Shown: piece after piece, positions 27,101 through 42,100 of the stretch
Layout of the letters: each line of letters opens with the position of its first letter
Numbering within the stretch: position 1 is the stretch's first letter
NCBI GenBank assembly: GCA_024235935.1
Contig: JACKLL010000008.1
Location: 62,001 to 126,000 of the forward strand
Direction of reading: 5' to 3'
From: Rhodoferax sp.
GTDB taxonomy: Bacteria; Pseudomonadota; Gammaproteobacteria; Burkholderiales; Burkholderiaceae_C
DNA: 64,000 bases
Notes under the pieces: generated by a model
Database searches by the model: none
Seen by the model: the letters and a program-made list of their open reading frames with translations, nothing else
What the model was told of the DNA's origin: nothing
Position numbers and translations under genes: made by a program

Positions 27101-30100
27101 CGTTGTCGCCCGCCGCACTCGTGAACTCGTTGTCCGACAGGTTCACGTCCCCGGCAATGTTCACGTAGTAGCTCTGCCCGCCATTGGCGATCAGGAACGC
27201 CTCGTCGCTCACGTCCGAGACCGTCAGCGCCCCCGCATGACCCACCGCCCGGATCATCGCCGTGTTGCCCGCCGTCTCCTCGGTCGGCGTCCACACATAA
27301 CTGCCCCGCCCGTAGCGGTCCATCGCCAGGCCCGACGCAATCGGACTCCAGCTCGCCCCGTTGTCCAGCGAAACCTCCAGGTCCGCCGTCGGCGTGGCCA
27401 CGCCCGCCGCGTTCACCCGCACCAGCTCGATGCCGTTGATGAACGCCGGGTAGCTCGTGCTCGGGCTCTGGCTCAGCAACTCCAGCAGCAGCCCCGCGCC
27501 GCCACTGACGCTCAGGTCGTACTCGAACACCACCGCCTTGTTGTACCCGCCGGCGGCCGCCCGCACATCGTAGTCATCGGCCGCCAGCACCCCGTTGATG
27601 CGGATGTCGAACTTGCGCGTGCCCACCGCAATATTGCTCGGCTCGCTGAAGTGCAGCCGGACCCGGTAGTCCCCATCGTCCACCGGCAGCGTCCAGGCAA
27701 TCTGGCTGCCCGCGCTGGTGACCGCAACCGCATAGCTGTGGTACACCGCCTCCGGCGCCGGATCCACCACACCCGAGCGATCGACCACCACACTGCCACC
27801 GATGACGCCGGTGCTGTAGCTCTGCGTCTGGTACGCGTTGGGCAGCCAATTCTCGACCTGCCCCGCATTGCCGGTGTTGATCAGCGCCACCGTGTCGGTG
27901 CTGGTCAGCCCCGCAGAGCGCCAGTCGATCTGGTAGCTCTGCCCCACCTCGTACTTCTCCAGCCCGTTGGGGCCCAGCACCTGGATCATCGGATCCGTGC
28001 TCTGCGTGGCCTCCTCGGTGCCCCCGTAGGCCCCCAGGTTGCGCCGCCCGCCATTGGCCAGCGGCTCGGCCAGCCAGTAGTCGTTCAGGCTGCCCCGGTC
28101 GATCGCCGGCGAGTCCGCCTGCAGGTGGTAGTCATCGTCCGAGCCGTAGTCGCCCTCCAGCAGCTCGATGCGCACCGCGTCGGCAAACACCCTGTTGCCG
28201 GCGTAGTTGGACAGCGTCACCACCAGCGTGTCGCCCTCCAGCCGCGCCAGGCCGATCGTCTCCCAGGCCGCCCCATCGGCATTGAAGTCATTGGCCGCCG
28301 ACTGCAGGTTCAAGCTGCGGTACGCCAGCACCGTGCCGCCACCATCCGTGACCGTGTAGCGCGCATTGGTCGCAGACGGGTTGTCCAGCGGCCAAGTCAC
28401 CGCAATGCGGTACGTGCCCGCCGCCAGCCCCGTAAAGCTCCACGTCGACGTCGCGCTGCCGTCCCCCGCCGGCGTCTGCCAGAAGTCTCCGCTGTAGCCC
28501 TTGGTGACGTTCTCCGTCCAGGTCCCGGTGAAGGCCTGCCCCGCACCCTCGTCGTCGATCAGCTGGCTGAACGATCCCGGGTTGCCGTTCCAGCCATTGA
28601 TGCCGTCGGCACCGTTCACGTTCACGAACCGCGGATCCCCCGTGATGCTGTGCGCATCGAAGCCCGTCTCGTAGTACCAGTCGGTGCGGTCATCGAACGC
28701 CCGGTCTTCCCACCAGCCCAGCTGCGCCCCACCCGTCAGGTGGAACAGGTTGTAGTCCGACACGAACCCGCTCTGGCTGTCGCTGTTCACCCACAGCGCA
28801 ATGCCGCCATCGCTCCACAGAATGTTGTTGCGCAGCACCACGTTGTTCGTACCCGTCACCTCCAGTGCGCGCCCTCCCACCTGGTGCACCGTGTTGTTCA
28901 CCACCCCATCGGCTCCGGCCGTATGGCTGTAGGTCACCCGGATACCCACCGTCGCGTTGTCGTACACCAGGTTGTTGAACACCCGTCCGTAGCCACCGTC
29001 CTCGATTCCGATGTTGTTGCCATACACCCGGTTGCCTTCGAACAGCGACTGGTAGCCCGTGATCCCCACGCCCGTGTTGCCCCACACCCGGTTGTCCCGC
29101 GCCGTGCCCTGGTAACCCATGTCGATGCCGGTCGTGTTGCCCCACACCGCGTTGCCCTCGGCCACCGCGCCGTAGCTCACCGCAATACCCTGCCCCTGAC
29201 CCCAGCTCTCGTTCCCCCGCACCATGACGTCATACGTCGCAGAGATCCCGTGGGCGTTGTCAAACACCCGGTTCCCCTCCACCACGATCCAGTCCGCCAC
29301 ACTCCCAGCGCCGTTCGCCTGCGCCACAAGTCCCCAGCTTCCGTTGCCCCAGATGCTGCTGTCGGTCACCTGCGCCCGCAAGGCGGTCAGGTAGATGCCG
29401 TAACTGGCGTTGTCGCGCACCTGACCTGCGATGAAGGAGAAACCTTCATTGCCGGCCGCGGCATACACGCCATAGCTGGCATTGCGGTAGATGTCGCTGT
29501 TGCTGACCGTGATGCGGTCGGAGTCAACACCATTGGCCAGGTAGACCGCATGGTAGGCACCTGTCATCGACAGATGGTCCAGCGTGACGTCGTCGGCACC
29601 GGCAAACTGGAACACGTAGGACGTGCTGTTGCTGTTGCCCCGGTCCAGCAGCGTGACATGGCCGGCCTGCATCGCGCCGCGGATCACCACGCCGCTGTCC
29701 TGCGCGCCGATGCTGATGTTCGTCGTCAGCAGGTACCTGCCGGTGTCGACGACGATGACATCGCCCTCGTCCAGGTCGTAGCGTTCGAGCACGGCCCGGA
29801 TCGACGCCATCGGCGTGGCCGCACTGAGGCCATCGTTCAGGTCGCTGCCGGCCGCGGTCGTGTACTCGTTGTCGGAGAAGTCGACGTCATCGGCGAGGTT
29901 GACGTAGTAGACATGGATCGGCTCGGTGACAGTGAACTCGCGATCCGAGCGGTCGTTGATGGCATTGTCGACCTCGGCCGAAACCCGCACCAGGTATTGC
30001 ATGCCCACCGGGAACATGGCCGGATCGACATTCCACGAATAGCTGCCATCGTTGGTCTCGCTGTCGGCCAGCAGGCTCCAGGACACACCACTGTCGCCGG

Positions 30101-33100
30101 AAACCTCGATGTCGACATTGCCTGCGAAGCCGTGGGCACGCCAGCGGATGTCGTAATTGGTTTCCTGCGGCACGCTTTCGCCCCCATTGGGCGCAAACAC
30201 CGTGATGTATTGGGCCGGGCTCAGCGAAGCCTGCGCGGTGCCACCATAGGCACCGATGTTGATGAAACCGCCATTGGGTTGCGGCTCCAGGCTGAAGTCG
30301 TCGCTGCTGCGGCCGCGGTCAATGCCGGGCGATTGCACTGCGTCGGCGACGGTCGCGCCCGCCGACTGCACCGGCAAGCCGGTGGTCGCGCTGCGAACCG
30401 GCGCCAGCCAGCCTCCGTGGACGCTGCCGAACAGGCTGCGCAGATGGAAATCATCGTCCCGGCCATCGGCGGCGGGTGACACATAACCCAGCAGGCCATC
30501 AGCGCCGTCGACGTCGACGAACAGCGGGTCGGCATACAGGCTGTTGGCGTCGGAGAAACTGGCCACGCGCCATGTGTTGAGCGTGTTGCGTCCCGCCCCT
30601 TGCCACTGCCCCACCATGGCAGGGCCGGTGGTGTAGAACAGGTTGTAGTCGGACTCAAAGCCGACCTGGCTGTTCGACGAGACCGCAAGCGCATAGCCAC
30701 CGGCGGTCCACAGGATATTGTTGTACAGGCGGATGTTGCTGGCATTGTCGATCGCCACCGCATTGCCGGTCGTCTGGTAGACGGTGTTGTTGGTCAGCGC
30801 CAGTCCGTTGCCAGAGACCGTGATTCCGCCCAGCGTGTTGTCGTACACCAGGTTGCTGCGCGCCGCATAGGCGCCGGAGCCCGTCCAGACGATGCCCTGG
30901 CCGCCATTGGAGTAAACGACGTTGCCGACCAGGTTGGAGTAGTAGGCGTAGATGCCGGTCGCCAGATTGTCGTAGACCCGGTTGTAGCTGATGGCACCGG
31001 CGCCGGTGTAGGCGTTGATACCGCCATGGTTGCCGTAGACGATGTTGTAGCTGGCCTGGGCGCTGCTGTTGACATCCAGACCGTAGTAGCCGCTTCGGGT
31101 CTGGCCCCAGATGGCATTGCCCACTGCATGCACGCCGGAATAGGCGATCGACAGGCCGTTGTAGCTGTTGTCGTGGATCAGGTTGCCGTTGCCCGCCGCC
31201 AGGTCGGAGTCGCCCACCCAGGCCATGCCGGTGCTGTTGAGGACGTACATGCCATGGGTGTTGCCATACGCCTCGTTGCGCACGATGCGGCTGTTGCCCG
31301 GCTGGTTGATGTAAAAGCCCCAGCTCTGGTTGCCGTGGGCCAGGTTGTCGGTGACGTTGTCGACCGTGCCGGACAGGTAGATGCCGAAGTTGCCGTTGCC
31401 GAAGGCTTCGGCATGGCTGAAGGTCGCGATGTCGCCCGTCACGTAAATGCCGTAACGGGTGTTGTCGTGGGCCACCAGATGGTCCAGCGTGTTGAACGGC
31501 GCGTTGGTGTCGATCCAGATGCCGTCCTGGTCATGTCCCCAGGCGGTGATCCATGACGCCGAGAAGGCCTCGGACCCGTTGCGCACATACAGGCCGCGAT
31601 CGGCATCGCGCAGCGACAGATGGCGGATGGTCACGAAATCGGCGTCGTTGAGCTCGATCAGTGCCCAGGTCCGGTCCCCCGGAATGGCCGGGTATAGCGT
31701 CGCGGCGACCAGCGCGCTGTCCGGCCCGGTCATCAGGAAACCTTCGTCCAGGCCCAGGCCGGTATCGATGCTTCCCGAGACCGCCACCGCATAGATCATC
31801 GGGTAGTCGCCGGTGTCGATGTGCAGCGTGGAGAAACTGTCCAGCGTGTATTCGCGCAGCACGTTGACCGGATTGGGCTTGGGGGCATCCGGCGTCTTGC
31901 CGGTATGGCGGTTCGAGCCGGTGGCACCGGGCGTGAACTGGTCTCCGACATTGCTGGCATCGTCGACGTAGTAGTCGCCGCCATCCTCGGGCACCGAGAA
32001 ACTTTCCTGGCTGCGGTCGAGCACCGTCATGTCGTGCACCAGTGAGACCTGGATGCGCAGGCCATGGGTGCCGAAGTCGATGCCGCTGTTGCCCGGGATC
32101 CAGATGAACTCGCCATCGTCCGCCGTATTGGGCGCGATGTTGAGTACCAGCGCCGGCCCGTTCGCGGTGTCCTGCACCAGGTCGATACGCACCGGCGAAC
32201 TGCTCAGGTTGTTGACCGTCTCCCAGCGGATCGTCAGCGGCTCGAACTTCTCCCAGTCGGTATACATGTCCGGGAAGCGCAGCATGATGCGGGTGTCGGT
32301 GCCGGCCGACGCCTCGTGGCTGCCATGGCCGTACGCGCCCAGGTCGGGCACATAGGCCTCGGACACCGCATACAGGAAGGCGGCATCGAGCCAGGCATCG
32401 TTGCTGCTGCCGCTGTCGCGGTCGGCCAGGAAGCGGATCACGACAAAGCGCGCACCGGTCGGCACCGTCACGCGACCGCCCACCAGTTCCCAGCGGTCGG
32501 ATGGATTGAGCGAACCGGCATTCGCAGCCGCCGCATTGCTGCCCAGCGCGATCGGGTTGCTGGACGCGTCGAAGAACTGCAGGCTGATGCTGCCGCGGTC
32601 GACCGGGTTTTCCGCCGCGCTGCGCATGCGGCCGCCGTACAGCAGGTCGAGCCGGCCGGAGTCGAGTTGCCCCAGCGTGAATCCTGCGGCAAGCAGATCC
32701 ACGGTCTGCTGAATCTGTCCGGACTCGACATTGCCAGACGAGAAATACTGACTGCCCTGGTAGGCTGCCGGACTGCCGGTCTTGACGGCGGCGCCGGCAT
32801 TGGCGGTCCAGCCGGTGAGGCCGGACTCGAAACCCGGGTTGACCAGCAGGTTCTGGTAGTGCGCGGGCACCGCCTGGTCGAGCCGGGCATCGGCCGCATC
32901 TACGTCCGGACTGGTGAAACGCAGACCGGCAGTCGTCGCGAACAGCCGGAAATCGTCGAAATCGGTATCCATGAACTGCGGCTTCGCCCACAGCGGATTG
33001 ACCGCCGTGGCACCGATCGAATGCAGGTCGAAGCGTGCGATGTCGGCCTGCCAGTCGATCAGGTCGGCGAAGTCGCGCGTCCAGTAGCCGATGCGGCCAC

Positions 33101-36100
33101 CCTGGTCCGCATACAGGTTGTTGTAGTCGCTGAAGAAGCCAGTCTGCGCGTCGTTGGCGACATAGATGTCGTACCCCGATCGGGCCCACAGGATGTTGCC
33201 GCGCACCTCGACATTGCTGGCGCCGCCCTGCACCCGGATGTTGTCGCCCGTCGGCGCATAGAAGGTGTTCTGGTAGATGCGAACGTCGGACACGCCCGAC
33301 ACCAGCAGGCCGTAGCTGGTGTTGCGGTAGATCAGGTTGTGCCAGACCTTCAGTCCATTGCTGGCCTGGATGCCGGTGCCGTTTTCGGCGATGCGGTTGT
33401 ACTGGACGGTCCCGGTGAAACCGGATACGCCGACGCCATTGCCCGCGATCAGGTTGGCCAACTGCAGGTCGGTGCCGCCGACGATGCCGCTACCTGCAAC
33501 GCCGGTGGTGTTGTCGTACACATGCTGGTTCTGGAACTGCGCCCCCACCGACACGACGCCGGTGCCGTTGCCGAACACATGGTTCACGCCTGCGCCGGCA
33601 GCGAAGCCCAGGCCGGCACTGGTGCCGGCAACCGTGGTGCGGATACCGGTCGTGTTGCCGTGGATGCGGTTGTCGGTCAGCGCCGCCGCCGCGCCATAGT
33701 CGACGCCGATGGCCGCGCCATGGATGTCGTTGTACGCAATCGCTCCGCTGAAGCTGGCGTCGATGTCCAGCGTTCCGGCGATGTCGTTGTGCGCGATGGC
33801 TCCATCGCCGGATGCCGTGATCTGGATGCCGCCGCTGCCGATCTGGTTGTATACGATGCGCATGCCGTCGCCGCCGGCCAGCACCAGCTTGCCCGTCAGC
33901 AGGCGGCTGTCGCGCAGCGTGAAGCCGTCCGCATTGACGACATTGACATTGGCCGCGAACGTCAGGCCCTGCATCACGACATTGGCGGCGCCATTGATCG
34001 TCACCCCGCCGGTGATCTGCGTCGCGTGGCCGGGTGCGCCGACGAGCGTGACGCCGCCGTCCTGGGCCTCGATGCTGAAGCCGCCAAAGGCGCCCGCACC
34101 GAGCACGATGAAGTCGCCCGCGCCCAGGTCCTGGCTGCCCAGAATGAGCTGCAGCTGCGCCAGGTCAGCCGCCTGGAAAATGCGGTTCACGGCCGGCGCA
34201 TCGGCGCGCAGATAGATCTGGGGCGTCGCCGGATCGCCGGCATAACCCCGGTCGGCTTCGCTCCAGGCAATGACCGGACGCCCGAGGGCATCGACCGCCA
34301 GCGCCGCACCCGAAAGACGACCACCGGACTCACTGATGCCATCCCCATCGGCATCGGCCGGTGTGCGCGCCACAAAACCGGCGCCGTCCCAGGCCTTGGC
34401 GTACAGCGCCTGCGGCTGGTCGGCGCGCCGGGTGTCCTCGTCGGTCCAGAACAGCCACAGTGCGCCGCCACCGGACGCCAGCGTAGCATCCCTGGCCACC
34501 GTGGCGTTGTCGGTCGTCGGACCGTGGCTGGTCAATGCGCCCACACTGGACCAGGCCCCTGCGCTGTAGCGTTCGCCGCGCAGATTCTGGAATCCGTCTT
34601 CCATGTCCTGCCAGACCATGTAGAGCGTGCCACCGGCATAGGCCAGCGTCGACGCGCGGCTGTTGCCACTGCTGTCCGACACGCCATTGCCGCTGGCCGA
34701 GCCGGACATGCCGAACCAGACACCGGCATCGTACTGCTTGGCAAAGACCTGCTGGTGTCCGGACACGGTTTGGGTCCAGCCCACCGCAACGCGTACGCCA
34801 TCGGTGGCGACGCTGAGCTCCGACACATCGCTGGCAGCGCCGGAAATACCCCCGCCGCTGGTGCTGCCTGCCCCCAAAGCGACCCAGTTGGCGCCGTCGA
34901 AACGGCGCCCAAACACCTGCACGGTACCGCTCGCATCGTCCAGCCACAAGGCGGCCAGACCGGCGCTGGTGTTCACCAGTTGGACCTCGGAGACACTGCC
35001 GGTGTTGCTGATGCCGCCGGCCGACAGGGAACTGCCGAGTGCCACCCAGGCACCCGCCCCCGCATTGGCCGTCGCGTCGAAACGCGCGACCCGCACATTG
35101 CTCTGGCTGCCCGTCGTCTCGACCCAGGCCACGACCGGACTGCCATCGGCAGCGAACGTCAGGCTGGGTTGGCGTGAACTGCCGGCGGTGGCGCTGACAC
35201 CACCGCCCAGCGCGCTGGCACCCAGCATCTGCCAGGCGCTGCCGTCATGGCGCAGCACGTAGATTTCGAAATTGCCATTGCGCGCGTCGGCCCAGGCGAC
35301 CACCGGGCGACCCAGCGCATCGGCCGCAACCGCAGGCTCGACCGCCAGACCCATGCCGCCGGAGAGGCCCGCCCCACTGGCCGAACCGGCCAGTTCGCGC
35401 CACAGTCCGTCCACATCCGGCCCCGTGGGAAGACTGGCCAGCGCCATCGGGTCGTTGCGCGTGATCTGCGTGAGTGGTGGCAGGCTGGGCGTCGGCGCGA
35501 CAAAGCTGCCCGGCGACGCGCCATCGCCGCTGCCGAAGTCGACCACGTTGGAATTGCCGCCACCCACTTCCTGCTGGTTGAACCCGTTGGCTGCCGTGCC
35601 GACCAGCGCGATCAGGTCGTCGCCGCCTTCGCCATACAGCAGGTCGTTGCCGCCCTGGCCGAACAGCTGGTCGCCCCCGGAGCCGGCTTCATCGCCATTG
35701 GTGCCGAAATCGCCGTACAGCCAGTCGGCCGCGTTGTCGTCGCCAGCACCCGAGACGCTGTGGCCATAAAGCACATCGTGCTGCGCGCCCCCCAGCAGCA
35801 CATCCGAACCGGCGCCGCCTTCGAGCAGGTCGTCGCCCGCATGGCCTTCCAGGATGTCGTCACCGTCACCGCCCAGCAGATGGTCGTTGCCGCCATTGCC
35901 GTACAGGCGGTCCCGGCCCGCTTCGCCGTACAGCGTGTCGGCACCGTCGTCGGAGCCGCGCAGGATGTCGTCGTCGGACCCGCCCCACAACTGGTCGCCA
36001 TTGCCGCCACCACCGAGCAGTTCGTCCTCGCCGGCCTGGCCGTACAGCCAGTCGGCGTCCAGCCCGCCATCGATGTAGTCGCCATCGTCGCCGCCGAAGA

Positions 36101-39100
36101 TATGGTCCTCGCCGAAGCCACCGTACAGGCGGTCGTTGCCGCCCTGGCCGTAGATCAGGTCGCCATGCTCGCCACCCCAGATCTCGTCGTCATCCGCGCC
36201 GCCGTCGATGATGTCGGCGCCACCCAGGCCCCAGATGCGGTCCTTGCCGGAGCCGCCGAAGATCCGGTCACCGACATAGATGCCGTCGAACAGGTCGCTG
36301 TCGTTGCCACCGCTGTCGGCACCGATGATGGTGTCGTCGCCGTCATCGCCGTAGAGGATCTTGCCCAGGCCCACGCCGGCCAGCAGCACGTCGTTGCCGA
36401 TGCCGCCACGCAGGACATCGGCACCGCTGCCGCCTTCGAGCAGATCCGCACCCGCGTCACCGAACAAGGTGTCGTCACCGGCCTCGCCCAGCAGATGGTC
36501 GTCGTCCTCGTTGCCATGCAGAAGGTCGTTGCCGTCGCCGCCATAGACCCGGTCGCGACCGGCATTGCCATACAGGCTGTCATCACCGGATTCGCCGTAG
36601 AGCTGGTCGTCGCCGGCGCTGCCGTAGAGGGCATCGTCGCCGATGCCGCCATACAGCCGGTCGACACCGTCGCCGCCGACGATCAGGTCATTGCCCTCGT
36701 TGCCCAGGATCAGGTCATCACCCGCATCGCCATACAAGGCGTCGGCGCCGGTCTCGCCGTAGATGCGATCATTGCCCTCCTGGCCGCGCACCGTGTCGTT
36801 GTCGGCACCACCCAGAATCAGGTCGTTTCCGGTGCCACCCCAGATCAGGTCATCGCCGGCATCGCCATACAGGATGTCGTCGCCGCTGTCGCCATAGATG
36901 CGGTCGCCGTTGTCGCCCCCGTGCATGGTGTCGATGCCGGCGCCGCCGCGCATCAGGTCGGATCCGGCCTCGCCCCACATCAGGTCGTTTCCGTCGTTGC
37001 CCCGCATGTCATCGTCGCCGGCACCGCCGAACAAGACATCGTCGCCACCCTCGCCCGACAGGAAGTCGGCACCGGCCTGGCCATACAGCACATCGTTGCC
37101 GGCCGTGCCGCCCATACGGTCCGCTGCCCCTTCATGGCCGAGCCCCAGGTCGCCATACAACACGTCGGCAGCGCCGTCGTCACCGGCACCGCCGACGGCA
37201 TGCCCGTACAGCACGTCATCGCCGGCACCGCCATACAACCAGTCGACACCGGCATCGCCTTCGAGCAGGTCGTTGCCCTGTTCGCCATACAGCAGGTCGT
37301 TGCCCGCACCGCCATGCAGCTGGTCGTTGTCGGCACCGCCGAACAGGTTGTCCTGCCCGTCGCCGCCGAACAGCATGTCCTCGCCGGCACCACCGTCGAT
37401 CCAGTCGTTGCCGCCCTGACCATACAGCTGGTCATCTCCGCCACGGCCGTCGATGATGTCATCGGCCATGTCGTCGCCGGCACCGCTTTCGGAATGACCG
37501 TAGATGCGGTCGTCCTTGTTGCCGCCCTTGAGCGTATCGCGCCCGGCACCGCCCTGGATGAAAGCCGCGCCTCCGCCGGCGATGATGATGTCGTCGCCGT
37601 CACCCCCGCGCAGTTCAGCCGGTGCGAGAACGCCCGGGTCGAGTTCGATCACGTCGTTGCCCATGCCGCCGTTGGCGACGATGCGCGTCACCGCATGGTG
37701 CGCCGGCTCGCCTTCGCCTACCTCCTGCAGCGAACCGTACAGCTGGGTAAAGCCGAAGGCCTCGACCAGCACCGAGTCGCTGCCGACGGCGGTGACCTTG
37801 AACGACTCGTCACCGTCACTGATGTCCCCGTGCTGTCGGTAGATCGCCCGATCGCCCATGTTCAGGTACAGCGTTCCATCGGCTTCGTCCAGCGTCGCCA
37901 GGATCGGCGGCGGCGCATCGCAATCGACGCTGAAGCTGACCAGCGTGACGCGGGCGATCTCGAACGGGATGGTGACGCCGACAAAGAAGAGACCCAGGTC
38001 GAGGCCGATGCGCAGCTCGAGCTCCACATAGGCACCAAACTCGCCTTCGAAGTCGAAGATGCACAGCGGGCCCCCACCCTGGATGCGGTCCAGGAACTCG
38101 CCGAAGCGCATCTTGCCGTCGCCATCGGTGTCGTGCAGATTCAGACCCAGCTGCGCGTAGATACCGCCCTCGACCTCGATGGACAGGATCACCGCGCTGA
38201 CGCGCACCCCGGCGCCGATGTGGGCCTCGAGGAACAGCTCGGGCAGATCCTGCCATTCGCCGCCGACGTTGTAGGTGTCGGCCACATAGAAGCCGTCGAA
38301 CAGCAGCAGCTCGTTGCGTGCGCCCTGCTGGATAGACTCGGCATAGGAGCGGATGCCGTGCGTGTCGTAGCCGAAGCCAAAGCGCACGCCGGCGCGCAGC
38401 CCGCCCTCGAGCGTGATGTAGACCGGCGGCGGTGCGTACACCGGACCGAAGGCCTGCTCGATGTCGAAGCCGACACTGAACTCCGGCATGTCGTAGCGGA
38501 AGATGTCGACGTCCTGCCCCAGCAGCAGCTTGAACGCGATCGACGGATCGTCCAGCAGCGGGAACGAAAAGCCGGACCCGCCGGTGCCCTTGACGTCGTT
38601 CTTGGCACTGTTGAAACCCGGGCTCTTGTTCGATAGCTGGCTGGACAGTGCCTCGGTCGGATCGGTCTTGCGACCCGAAAAATCGATACCGCCGAAATTG
38701 ACGCTGCCGCCGGTGCGCAGGTCCTGGCTGCCACCCAGGTTGTTCAGGTTGAAGCTGCCGAAATCGAGGAAGACGTCGTCGCCCAGGCTGTCGAGCCGGT
38801 CCAGGAAGTCGACCAGCTGCCCTGCCGCTTCGACGAAATCCGCCGCTTCCGCCGACACCAGTTCGGGCGCGAGCAGGTGCGCCATCTCGATGAAGGTGAC
38901 ATCGTTGCCGGTGATGTCCGAGATCACTGGTATGCGTGCATTGAGCACATCGAGTACCGGGCGGATCGGCTCCAGGATCGGATTGATGGTGTTGACGATG
39001 GGGCTGACGATGCGGTTCAGGAACTGGCCGAGGTTCAGCCGCACGTCGTTGAAGCTCACATCCTGCAGGTTGCCCTCGAAGCCGTTGATGGCGTCGAAGG

Positions 39101-42100
39101 TCCACAGCAGGTGGAAGTCGGCCATCAGCTGCGGGAAACCGGCATCGAAGAAGGCGGCGCTTTCGACATCGTCGCTGGAACCCATGACGCCGGCGGTGAG
39201 CTTGAGGTTGGCCTCGGCCTGCAGGTTCAGCACCACGTCGACGACCTGCGCAAAATTGACGCCGCCGGCCAGCTCGTTGAAGGTCAGCCGGTTATTGCTG
39301 CCGATCGGGTCCTTCAGGTCGATGGCGAAGGTGCCGCTCAGGTGGGTCGGGTTCGCATCGTCGTCTTCCAGCTTGACGCGCAGGAAGGCCAGCTCGCCGC
39401 CGATGGCCATGTTGGGCGTCGTCGCGTCGACCGTCACCGACAGCTCGTTGGCCGCCGAGGTGTCGATGTAGACGCCGTCGCTGCGGCTGACGCCCAGCCC
39501 CAGGTCCAGCGCGTAGGTGAATGCCACCTGCACCGCGCTGTTGGCACCGGCCTGCAGGCCCAGCCCGGGCAGGCCGATGTCGAATCCGATCGGCACCGAC
39601 GACACGTAAGTCTGGCCGATCTTCAGGTTGAACTGCACCTGGCTGATGTCGCCCGCGCTGCCGGTGCTGACCAGCTGGATGTCGTCGGCATTGACGACGC
39701 CGTCGTTGTTGCGGTCCAGGATGATGTTCAGGAAGCCGCCACCGTCGCCCAGCACATCGGCATTGCCCAGCACGTCGAACAAGGCGTTGCGCACCATGGC
39801 GGCACTCTTGTCGCCACCGGCGAACGCGGTTGTGAGCTTGGGCACGATCTGCGTGCGCAGGTCGGAGATGAAATTGGCAGCGTCCTTGAGGTTGTCGCCA
39901 ACGATCGGCAGCTCGAGGCCCCAGACTTCGCCGTCCATCGCATCCTCGATGCCGGCCAGCACCAGGTCGATGCCCTGGATCAGGCTGCCCAGGTCGTTGA
40001 AGAGATCGATCGATCCGATTTCGGCCGCCAGGTTGGGCGCCGTGAGCGTGGTGGTGCCGCCGATGTTGGCCAGGTTGCCGATGTTCAGCGCAATGTCGCC
40101 GGCGTAATTCGTCTCGAGCGGGAAATACACCGGCAAGGTCGCCGACGCCTGCCCGACCAGGCTGGTGGTCAGGATCGAGGTGTTCCATTGGTTGCTGTAC
40201 CAGCGGTCGCCGGTTGCCGGTTTGAATCCGACCGCGAATGCCGCCGGCCCCAGGCCATTGCCCACGGTCACCACGCCATCGCGGATGAACAGCCCCAGCG
40301 GCCCGATCGCCGCGTCGAAGTCCAGATCGGTGCCATCGACCCGCAGGTTCAGGCCGATCGTGGAATCGTCGTGAATATAGGCACGCGGGCTGTTCGGGTT
40401 GGCCAGGTCGAAGCCGAACACCAGATCCATCACGGCACTGCCCGAGACCGACAGGTCGGCACTGCCGCCGACGTCGATCAGGCTGCCGACCCCTGCAAGG
40501 TTGGGCACGCCGCCGGCCACGTAACCGGCCAGCTGCGCCAGGTCCAGGTTGACATGCAGGTTCTGGAACTGCGCCGGCAGGCTCTCGGACAGATGCAGCG
40601 CAAAGCGCAGGTCGTTGTTGGCGAAGACCAGCGAAAGATCGCTCGGCGCCAGGCCGAAGGCCTGCTCGATGCGCAGCTCCAGTGCCTGCAGGTTGGGCGC
40701 CCCCAGCGCCTGCAGATCGGCGATGTCGGTGCCCAGTCGCGGAATGAAGGACAGCAGATCCGACACGCTCTTGTCGATGACCGGCAGGTCGAGGTTGAGG
40801 AAAGAGAAGCCCTCGACATTGCCCAGGTAGCTGGTGAACTGGTTCAGCCCCGCAAGCACGGTGTTGATGTCCAGATTCTTGTAATTGGTCAGCGCCGTCA
40901 GATCGGGGAAGCTGACGTTCAGCGTGGCCGGATTGAACACGTTGCTCATGCTCAGCTGCACGTGCGGATCGGCACCCAGCGTGAGAATGCCGCCTTGCAC
41001 CTGCACAGGCAGGTTGGCCGACGCCGTGCCGCTGGTGGTGAGCTGGGTCCAGGTGTCCAGGTTGGTGATGGCCGTGAAGAAGTCACCCACCCGCACCGGC
41101 GCCGTTGTCGCCGAAGGGTTGCGGATCTTGGCCAGCACCGTCGCATCGGCCGTGGCCGTGCCGTTGACGATGTCCACGCCGATGAACCCGAAATTCGCGC
41201 TGGCGTCGATGTCGGTGGCAGACACATGGACATTGCCGGTGATCTGCAGGTCGCGCACGAAGGCGCGCGAGACCGGTGTTGCCGCATCGGCCATGATTTC
41301 GTTCAAGCCCAGCTCGGTCTTGGCGGTGTTGGTCAGCGGATCCGACACGAAGACACTGATGCTGGCGCCGAACATGTCGCCGCTGGCCTTGAACTGCAAC
41401 TTGTTGGACACCAGCGACGCGGTGACCCCACTGAGACCGGCGTCGGCCAGTGCGGTGTTGATATTGGCGATCAGCTGGTTGCGGGTGGTATTGCCGGCCT
41501 GGCGGTTGACCGTGACGGCCACTGGCGCCGCGCCATTGACCGCCACCTGGAACACCGCGTTGGCCGACAGCACGCCGTTGGCGGGCAGCAGGATGTTGCC
41601 CAGCACGAAGGCCTCGAATGGCGACAGGTCGAAGCCCAGCGTGAACTGCAAACGACCATCGGCACCGGCGGACAGCGTGCTGGTGGTGTTCAGGCCACCC
41701 AGCGGCGCCAGGTTGAGGTTCAGGTTCAGCGGAGCCGTCAGGTCCGCAAACGTGTGGTCGAGCCGGAAGAAGAAAGTCAGCTGGTTGGTCGAGGTGTTGT
41801 AGCCCGCGGCAATGGCGGACGGCGACAGCCCCAGCAGCGTCGACAGGCGCTGGGCGAACTCCTGTGCATTGTTGAAGTTGGGCACGCCGGGCGCGGCCTG
41901 CAACTGGTCGTTGATGCGATCGGTCAGCGCGGTGGAGAAGTCCAGCAGATCCTTGAGCTGGAGGCTGTCGGCGAAGGGCACGTCCTGGCCGAACACGCTG
42001 GACGATGCGCCGACGTCGCTGAGCCACTGGGCGATCCGGTGCATCGTGGTGCTGACCGCGAACGGGGTCAGGCGCCCGAAGTTGCTGATCTCTGCCGCAT

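Noticed and set aside
35610..37690. Periodic DNA repeat that could look like a CRISPR array or satellite
   Set aside because: The periodicity is 27 bp in frame and encodes RTX nonapeptides; there are no unique spacers between identical repeats and no cas genes.
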